Of a stretch of 11,774 bases of DNA, positions 7,091-11,774 are shown piece by piece. Within the stretch, counting starts at the first letter, position 1. The number at the start of each line of letters is the position of its first letter. The translations under genes were made by a program, and so were the position numbers. The notes below the pieces were generated by a model. The model worked only from the letters and a program-made list of their open reading frames with translations. It did not search any database and had not been told where the DNA came from. Source of the stretch: an uncultured Burkholderiales Genera incertae sedis bacterium. Its GTDB lineage: Bacteria; Pseudomonadota; Gammaproteobacteria; Burkholderiales; Eutrophovitaceae. The DNA is taken from contig CAJQMS010000092.1 of NCBI GenBank assembly GCA_905479505.1, positions 1-11,774 on the forward strand, given 5' to 3'.

Positions 7091-7410
7091 TGGGATGCGC
7101 CACCTTTTGTACAAGGAAAACCTGACCTCAGCGCCTGAACAATGACGTAGCGCCTTGGTCGAAATAGAATTTCAGGGTGGGTCTCAAGATACTCTAAAAC
7201 AACTGCGTGCGTCGCATCCTGTATGTTTTCTTCGGGTATACAAAATAAACCGTTATTCCATCTAGCCCAGACATCATCAATAAAAGGCTGAGTTGCGTCT
7301 CGACCCTTAGGGTGCTGCATCATCTCAAGAAACTCATTACCATCAGTCTCAGCGATGGACCAAGTGGGTACTAATAATAATATCCATAAAGCTATTTGCA
7401 AAAATTTCAC
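7087..7410 (-). CDS. Rap1a/Tai-like small exported protein
   Basis: A 107-residue protein starting at a GTG preceded by a perfect AGGAGG at 8 bases. Residues 1-20 form a signal peptide (MKFLQIALWILLLVPTWSIA). The mature part, DGNEFLEMM followed by GLFCIPEENIQDATHAVV, then LEYLETHPE (72-80) and VQALRSGFPC (91-100), follows the layout of the Rap1a/Tai domain, known from periplasmic immunity proteins of type VI secretion effectors and from many uncharacterised secreted proteins. Cysteines C57 and C100 could form the conserved disulfide; the extra N-terminal cysteine found in many members is absent. No T6SS effector lies beside it, so an immunity role is unproven. It overlaps the next gene by ATGA. 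A longer frame from a GTG at 7467 exists but would place the signal peptide inside the protein. Confidence 0.68.
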   Translation of the reverse strand: MKFLQIALWILLLVPTWSIAETDGNEFLEMMQHPKGRDATQPFIDDVWARWNNGLFCIPEENIQDATHAVVLEYLETHPEILFRPRRYVIVQALRSGFPCTKGGASQ

Positions 7411-7418
7411 TATCAATG

Positions 7419-7424
7419 CCTCCT
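7419..7424 (-). promoter_or_regulatory. Strong Shine-Dalgarno site AGGAGG for the Rap1a/Tai-like gene
   Basis: AGGAGG on the minus strand lies exactly 8 bases before the GTG at 7410. It decides the start in favour of this GTG over a GTG 57 bases upstream and over a TTG only 2 bases from the site. Confidence 0.8.
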
Positions 7425-7432
7425 GAACATGG

Positions 7433-7459
7433 AACCCAATTGAAACCCAATTGAAACCC
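7433..7459. repeat. 11-base tandem repeat, about 2.5 copies
   Basis: The unit AACCCAATTGA occurs at 7433-7443 and 7444-7454, followed by a partial copy AACCC at 7455-7459. It lies 23 bases upstream of the Rap1a/Tai-like start on the coding strand. The 11-base period is close to one helical turn, so the copies face the same side of the DNA; a regulatory role is possible but unproven. Confidence 0.75.
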
Positions 7460-7553
7460 TGGACCACCCAAGGTCACCATACTAAACCTTGTTGAATGAC
7501 AACCTGCTTATATTTGAGCTTAATTCCTAATGCTATCACGACACGCAGGCAGT

Positions 7554-7934
7554 TTAATGAACGTTAACTTTTAATCGTTCGATTGCCTCTCGATACTCCT
7601 GCTTAACTTGAGCCGGGAAATTGTCACTAAGACCTGACACCCAACCCTCCAAAAAAGTAACCCTCTCAGCTACCGACCATTGGACAAAAGGGAGAAACAG
7701 ATGCTCAGCGAACTCCCAGTGATCCTCTAGCAAACGACTTTCCCCCTCAAATAGGTTATTGTGCATCCCTGTCATCCTTCCAATCAGATAGCACCCATAC
7801 TCTTTTCCTTTTGATGCCTCACTCTCGGCATACACCCAAATTAAATCCCCCAAGGGGGTACCGCAGATACGTTGAAATCGGCTGGAGAGATTAGCTAGTG
7901 TTGCCATCCTATCTGGGGTTAAATTATGTGCCAT
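7554..7934 (-). CDS. Hypothetical protein, unrecognised
   Basis: A 126-residue protein that I do not recognise. It is soluble-looking, with no signal peptide or membrane segment, and is rich in aromatic residues (several W, F and Y) and charged helices. The C-terminal 30 residues (QVKQEYREAIERL) look helical. Two cysteines are present (CGTP and YGCYL). The ATG at 7934 is supported by an AAAAGGA site about 10 bases upstream on the coding strand. It lies downstream of the tRNA-Thr terminator-like hairpin and 143 bases before the Rap1a/Tai-like gene, so it may be its own transcription unit. The start and codon structure look like a real gene; function is unknown. Confidence 0.6.
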   Translation of the reverse strand: MAHNLTPDRMATLANLSSRFQRICGTPLGDLIWVYAESEASKGKEYGCYLIGRMTGMHNNLFEGESRLLEDHWEFAEHLFLPFVQWSVAERVTFLEGWVSGLSDNFPAQVKQEYREAIERLKVNVH

Positions 7935-7965
7935 CGATTTGATTTCCTTTTAGCTCAAAATATAT

Positions 7966-8004
7966 AAAAAAAATCTCGTTAAGAATTCTTGGTGTTATGA
8001 GATT
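7966..8004 (-). terminator. Likely Rho-independent terminator after tRNA-Thr
   Basis: On the minus strand AATCTC (8004-7999) pairs with GAGATT (7977-7972). An inner TAA/TTA can extend the stem past a small internal loop, and the T-rich run to about 7966 follows at once. It begins 22 bases after the tRNA CCA end. The stem is AT-rich, so strength is uncertain. Confidence 0.5.
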
Positions 8005-8025
8005 AGCGACCAATAAAAAGTTTAA

Positions 8026-8101
<76 letters not shown>

Positions 8102-8123
8102 ACAAATCAAACGAACTCGGCAC

Positions 8124-8148
8124 GAATTTTTTTCGGAACAAAAAATTC
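8124..8148. repeat. AT-rich inverted repeat between enoyl-CoA hydratase and tRNA-Thr
   Basis: GAATTTTTT and AAAAAATTC form a perfect 9-bp inverted repeat around a 7-base centre. It lacks GC pairs and a following T-tract, so it is not a convincing terminator. It may be an upstream promoter element of the tRNA or an mRNA 3' end structure. Confidence 0.4.
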
Positions 8149-8163
8149 ACGAAAGTGTTGAAA

Positions 8164-8946
8164 CTACTTATGTTTAAACGCCGGCTTTCGCTTTTCAGCG
8201 AAAGCGGACATACCCTCTTTTTGATCCTCAGTCGAAAACGCTGAATGGAATAATCGGCGTTCAAATCGAATACCCTCGTGTAAAGTCGTCTCGTAAGCTC
8301 GATTAACGCTCTCTTTAGCCATCATAACTATTGGTTGACTTAAGTCCGCGATTTTTTTCGCTGTTGCAATCGCCTCTTCAACCAATTCATTTAATGGAAC
8401 AATTCGACTAACCAACCCACATCTCTCCGCCTCCGCAGCGTCCATCATCCTTGATTGGCCTAATAGCGCCATTTCCATCGCCTTAGATTTACCAACCGAT
8501 CTCGGTAATCGTTGTGTCCCTCCCGCACCAGGGATAATTCCAAGATTAATTTCTGGTTGCCCAAACTTAGCGTTATCCGCTGCTAAAATAAAATCACACA
8601 TCATTGCCAGCTCGCACCCACCGCCAAGCGCGTAGCCTGCGACGGCCGCGATAACAGGTTTTCGACAACGAGATATTCGCTCCCACTCCGCGGTAATAAA
8701 ATCAGACATGTAAACATCCATGTAACTCTTGGTTTTCATCTCTTTAATATCTGCCCCAGCCGCGAACGCCTTCTCGCTACCTGTAACTACTAAGCAGCCA
8801 ATGTTTGCATCAGCTTCCAAGACATCGACAGCTGAAGACAATTCCCTCATTAAATCTGGCGATAACGCATTCAGGGCTTTGGGTCGATTAAGAGTAATTA
8901 GTGCAACAGCATCGCGTCTCTCAACTAATATATTTTTGTAATCCAT
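8164..8946 (-). CDS. Enoyl-CoA hydratase (crotonase family)
   Basis: A 260-residue crotonase-fold enzyme that probably hydrates trans-2-enoyl-CoA in fatty acid beta-oxidation or a related CoA pathway. The oxyanion-hole and CoA-binding region is AFAAGADIKEM (about 60-70), followed by GYALGGGCELAM (104-115) and FGQPEINLGIIPGAGGTQRL (128-147). Both catalytic glutamates are present, E112 in GGGCE and E132 in GQPE, which marks a true hydratase rather than an isomerase or hydrolase. The start is the ATG at 8946 (MDYKN), with AAGGAA about 6 bases upstream; a TTG at 8961 is less likely. It stands alone, without thiolase or acyl-CoA dehydrogenase neighbours, so its exact substrate chain is not shown. 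Confidence 0.93.
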   Translation of the reverse strand: MDYKNILVERRDAVALITLNRPKALNALSPDLMRELSSAVDVLEADANIGCLVVTGSEKAFAAGADIKEMKTKSYMDVYMSDFITAEWERISRCRKPVIAAVAGYALGGGCELAMMCDFILAADNAKFGQPEINLGIIPGAGGTQRLPRSVGKSKAMEMALLGQSRMMDAAEAERCGLVSRIVPLNELVEEAIATAKKIADLSQPIVMMAKESVNRAYETTLHEGIRFERRLFHSAFSTEDQKEGMSAFAEKRKPAFKHK

Positions 8947-9024
8947 TACCGTTCCTTTCAATCAGATATGTATTGCTCACTTCAACTTTTGAAAAAATGA
9001 AGCACAGCTTAAAAATAAAAAATA

Positions 9025-9052
9025 ATCCAAAAAGTGCTCAGAATCCCCTGAG
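9025..9052 (-). terminator. Possible Rho-independent terminator after ispH
   Basis: On the minus strand CTCAG (9052-9048), loop GGGATT and CTGAG (9041-9037) are followed by CAC and TTTTT, then further T-rich sequence. It lies 19 bases after the ispH stop, in the right place to end the ileS-lspA-ispH unit. The 5-bp stem is short. Confidence 0.45.
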
Positions 9053-9070
9053 ACAAAAGACCCAAAAATT

Positions 9071-10024
9071 TTAAGTTTTCCTTTTCAAGGAGCCTGGCAC
9101 ATGGAAAACCACTGTTTCCTCTATTCCGGAAGACTCTTTTACCACTCCCACGCCAAATTCTTTCAAGCGTTCAACAACAGCAGACACCAAAATTTCTGGC
9201 GCAGATGCGCCAGCTGTAACCCCGACTTTAGCGACCCCGCTCAACCATTCCGATTTCAAATCGACTTCACTGTCGACTAAGTAGGAGCGAACGCCTTTTG
9301 TTTCTGCTACTTCTCTTAATCTGTTGGAATTTGAACTATTAGAAGACCCAACCACAATGACAAGGTCGCACCGCTCAGCTAAGGTTTTCACGGCGTCTTG
9401 TCGATTTTGCGTTGCGTAACAAATATCCTTTTTAGCAGGCACTTTAATTTTGGGGTATTTTTCGATCAAAGCCGACACTATACGAGACGCATCATCCACG
9501 CTCAGTGTCGTTTGAGTTACGTACGCTAGCTTATCCGGACTCGTCACGACCAAATACTGGACATCAGCGACCGTTTCGACGAGAAAAATACCATTGTCTG
9601 CCTGACCCATCGTGCCCTCCACCTCCGGGTGACCTTTGTGTCCAATCATAATGACCTCAAGACCATTTTTCCTGTTACGAATGACCTCAGCATGAACTTT
9701 CGAAACCAACGGACACGTCGCATCAAAAATCCGTAATTTTCGCCGCTTCGCGTCTTTACGAACTTTTAGAGACACTCCGTGCGCGCTATAAATAAGTGTA
9801 GCTTTCTCTGGGACCTCATCTAAATCTTCAATGAAAATCGCCCCTTTAGATTTCAAGTCATCGACAACATATTTATTGTGCACAACTTCATGTTTAACGT
9901 AGATTGGGGCGCCATATTTACTGATCGCCCGCTCAACAATTTCTATTGCGCGATCTACTCCGGCACAAAAACCACGAGGATTAGCTAAATGCAGATCAAT
10001 ATTTGATAGGTTCTTCGTATTCAT
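9071..10024 (-). CDS. ispH: 4-hydroxy-3-methylbut-2-enyl diphosphate reductase (IspH/LytB)
   Basis: A 317-residue complete [4Fe-4S] enzyme that makes isopentenyl and dimethylallyl diphosphate, the last step of the MEP isoprenoid pathway, in the cytoplasm. The three cluster cysteines are C20 (NPRGFCAGVDRA), C104 (DATCPLV) and C202 (DICYATQNRQ). Substrate-binding histidines H49, H82 and H132 and catalytic E134 (GHKGHPEVEGT) are in place, as is the SSNSSNS motif near 228-233. Compared with E. coli the first residues are offset by 8, in line with a slightly longer N-terminus. The ATG at 10024 has AGGGG 8 bases upstream; that site overlaps the lspA stop, 11 bases away, so the two are cotranscribed. 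The second half reads through without gaps. Confidence 0.97.
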   Translation of the reverse strand: MNTKNLSNIDLHLANPRGFCAGVDRAIEIVERAISKYGAPIYVKHEVVHNKYVVDDLKSKGAIFIEDLDEVPEKATLIYSAHGVSLKVRKDAKRRKLRIFDATCPLVSKVHAEVIRNRKNGLEVIMIGHKGHPEVEGTMGQADNGIFLVETVADVQYLVVTSPDKLAYVTQTTLSVDDASRIVSALIEKYPKIKVPAKKDICYATQNRQDAVKTLAERCDLVIVVGSSNSSNSNRLREVAETKGVRSYLVDSEVDLKSEWLSGVAKVGVTAGASAPEILVSAVVERLKEFGVGVVKESSGIEETVVFHVPGSLKRKT

Positions 10025-10035
10025 ACTTATAACCC

Positions 10036-10539
10036 CTATGAGGGTCTCGCTCGTTTTCTAAAAATACCATCAAAGAGCAGAATAATCGCGCCGACAGATA
10101 TACACGAATCAGCTACGTTGAACGCAGGCCAACGAAAATCATGCCAATGGATCAAAATAAAGTCGATTACGGCACCAACCATAATACGATCAGTCAAGTT
10201 ACCGATGGCACCTGAGAGAATTAAAACTAACCCTAGAGACATAAAACTATCTTTACTATTTCTGTGCAACATGGTCAGTAGAAGCACGACAGCAAAAATA
10301 GCAACAACAGTCAAAAACCACCTCTGCCAGCCAGATGCGTCAGCGAGAAAACTAAATGCAGCCCCCGGGTTTAACGTGAATACTAGGGCTAAAAAAGGTA
10401 GTACTTCTTTAAAGTCAAACGGACTCATGAATCTTACAATTAATTGCTTGGTCAATTGATCTATAAATACTAGCACTAATGCCAAACCTAACCACTTTAC
10501 GAATGCCCTCGTACTGTTTGCCTTGACGTGGTTAAACAT
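10036..10539 (-). CDS. lspA: Lipoprotein signal peptidase (prolipoprotein signal peptidase II)
   Basis: A 167-residue inner-membrane aspartyl protease that cleaves the signal peptide from diacylglyceryl-modified prolipoproteins. Four hydrophobic segments are visible (about 13-26, 46-64, 74-92 and 100-115, with a final one near 146-160). The catalytic aspartates are D117 in GNLTDR and D144 in FNVADS; FIDQLTK (25-31) and LNPGAAFS (56-63) are further family motifs. The ATG at 10539 is preferred because it gives the usual length, has AAAGG close upstream and overlaps the ileS stop by 8 bases. An ATG 60 bases upstream, inside ileS, would add 20 residues not typical of the family. It is cotranscribed with ileS and ispH. 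Confidence 0.95.
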   Translation of the reverse strand: MFNHVKANSTRAFVKWLGLALVLVFIDQLTKQLIVRFMSPFDFKEVLPFLALVFTLNPGAAFSFLADASGWQRWFLTVVAIFAVVLLLTMLHRNSKDSFMSLGLVLILSGAIGNLTDRIMVGAVIDFILIHWHDFRWPAFNVADSCISVGAIILLFDGIFRKRARPS

Positions 10540-11774
10540 ATTGCCTTTGTTCACCGCCGCCCGCCAAATTATCGACGCAGCGCCCGCAAATAGTCTCATG
10601 CTCTGGAACCGACCCTACGTCCGCTCGATAGTGCCAACAACGTTCGCACTTCTGATGCGAATTCTTGTTAACCTCAACACCGAATTCTGAAGAACCCCCC
10701 CTGACCACATCAACCGAAGAGGTCAAAAGCAAATAGCGCACATCTGTACCCAAAGAATTAAGCAAATCGTAATCAGCACCCGAGGCTGTTAGTGTCACAT
10801 CAGCCTGAAGTGAAGATCCAATATCTCCCTTGCTTCTATAGTCTTCTAATTTTTTTTGAACGGTTGACCTTAGTTTTCTCAACTCGTCCCACTTCGACAA
10901 CAAGTCATGACCCGTTTCTGGAAACTGGTACCAAGTGTGGAGAAGCACCGAATCTTTTTCATCATTAACAAATGTCGACCAGGCCTCATCTGCAGTGAAC
11001 GAAAGCACTGGAGCCATGAGACGCAGCAATGAGTGCGTTATATGCCACATGGCATTTTGAGCCGACCTTCTTTCACGCGATCGCTCACCGCTTGTATAGA
11101 GTCTATCCTTAAGAATGTCGAGATAAAATCCTCCAAGATCCTCCGAACAGAATGCTTGAAATTTTTGCACCACATAGTGAAATTCATACTCTTCGTAATC
11201 CTTCTCAATATTGCGTTGCAATCTCTGGCTCATTTGAACTGCGTATCGATCCACTTCAAGCCAATCCGTAGGTTTGATTCCATCAACGTCCGGATCAAAA
11301 TCACTTAAGTTCGCCAATAAAAATCTTAATGTATTTCGAATTCGTCGATAACTCTCGACGACTCGCTTCAAAATCTCGTCGGAAATTGTGAGCTCTGCCG
11401 AATAATCTGTAGCGGCGACCCATAGTCTTAGCACATCAGCGCCGAGTGTATCTGAGATTTTCTGCGGCGCAATAACATTACCCACAGATTTCGACATTTT
11501 TCGGCCATTACCATCTACAACAAATCCATGAGTCAGGAGGTTTTTGTAAGGCGCAAGACCGTCAATGGCACACCCAGTTAACAAGCTGGATTGAAACCAG
11601 CCTCGATGCTGGTCCGATCCCTCTAAATATAAATCTGCAGGTTTTTCTAAGTCACGTCGCCTCGAAAGAACACTCGCATGAGTTGTACCCGAGTCAAACC
11701 AAACATCAAGGGTATCCCTTACTTTTTTCCAGTTCTTGGCGTCTTCTCCTAAAATTTCTTCAAGATCGAGTTCA
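10532..11774 (-). CDS. ileS: Isoleucyl-tRNA synthetase, C-terminal part (5' end outside window)
   Basis: The minus-strand frame is open through the window edge; 413 residues of an enzyme usually about 930 long remain, so the Rossmann fold start and the editing domain lie outside. The visible part starts near VWFDSGTTH and LEGSDQHRGWFQSS, then carries the ATP-binding KMSKS loop (about visible residues 92-96), the anticodon-binding helical domain, and a C-terminal zinc site with two CxxC pairs (CERC near 376-379 and CGRC near 396-399), typical of bacterial IleS. It charges tRNA-Ile in the cytoplasm. The stop at 10532 overlaps the lspA start by 8 bases. The internal codon TTG at 11584 could be mistaken for a start but is inside the protein. 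Confidence 0.97.
   Translation of the reverse strand, partial: ELDLEEILGEDAKNWKKVRDTLDVWFDSGTTHASVLSRRRDLEKPADLYLEGSDQHRGWFQSSLLTGCAIDGLAPYKNLLTHGFVVDGNGRKMSKSVGNVIAPQKISDTLGADVLRLWVAATDYSAELTISDEILKRVVESYRRIRNTLRFLLANLSDFDPDVDGIKPTDWLEVDRYAVQMSQRLQRNIEKDYEEYEFHYVVQKFQAFCSEDLGGFYLDILKDRLYTSGERSRERRSAQNAMWHITHSLLRLMAPVLSFTADEAWSTFVNDEKDSVLLHTWYQFPETGHDLLSKWDELRKLRSTVQKKLEDYRSKGDIGSSLQADVTLTASGADYDLLNSLGTDVRYLLLTSSVDVVRGGSSEFGVEVNKNSHQKCERCWHYRADVGSVPEHETICGRCVDNLAGGGEQRQYV

Noticed and set aside
7087..7467. Longer form of the Rap1a/Tai-like protein from a GTG at 7467
   Set aside because: It would read through the 11-base repeats and place the signal peptide at residues 20-39, while the GTG at 7410 has a perfect ribosome binding site.
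8124..8148. Inverted repeat as terminator of the enoyl-CoA hydratase gene
   Set aside because: The stem is almost entirely A-T and no T-tract follows on the minus strand.
9000..9010. AAGC-N3-GCTT hairpin after ispH
   Set aside because: A 4-bp stem is too short to call a terminator, although a T-rich stretch follows on the minus strand.
10540..10599. N-terminal extension of LspA from an ATG inside ileS
   Set aside because: It adds 20 residues not typical of LspA and lies in conserved ileS zinc-site coding sequence; the ATG at 10539 gives the usual length.

Overview
The window looks like ordinary chromosome from a moderately AT-rich proteobacterium, most likely a gammaproteobacterium. The pointers are the ileS-lspA-ispH block, a tRNA gene with an encoded CCA end, and several proteobacterial families. 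The species cannot be named from this sequence. No phage, transposase, integrase, CRISPR or plasmid gene was seen.

Region 1 (bases 1-4660, plus strand) is a compact five-gene operon. It holds the 3' part of a MerA-like flavin disulfide oxidoreductase, a secreted DUF547 protein, a family 2 glycosyltransferase of the 'rSAM/selenodomain-associated transferase 2' type, a nucleotidyltransferase-fold protein of the 'transferase 1' type, and a stand-alone flavoprotein of the family often fused to the N-terminus of selenophosphate synthetase (SelD). These families recur together around a radical SAM enzyme and are linked to arsenosugar or selenium metabolism. The expected radical SAM enzyme, arsenite methyltransferase and SelD are not in view. 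This is the most interesting part of the window.

Region 2 (4657-6275, minus strand) holds a mandelate-racemase-type enolase superfamily enzyme resembling D-galactarolactone cycloisomerase, followed 20 bases later by a DUF3293 protein. The DUF3293 stop codon interlocks with that of the converging region 1 operon.

Region 3 (6276-7934, minus strand) is poorly characterised. It holds a 126-residue orphan protein, then a translationally coupled pair of small exported proteins (a Rap1a/Tai-like protein and a 158-residue secreted protein), then a 338-base gene-free stretch with a direct repeat and an inverted repeat.

Region 4 (7966-11774, minus strand) is housekeeping: ileS (5' end outside the window), lspA and ispH tightly packed, a likely terminator, an enoyl-CoA hydratase, and tRNA-Thr(CGT) with a likely terminator of its own. 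The fkpB gene often found between lspA and ispH is absent.
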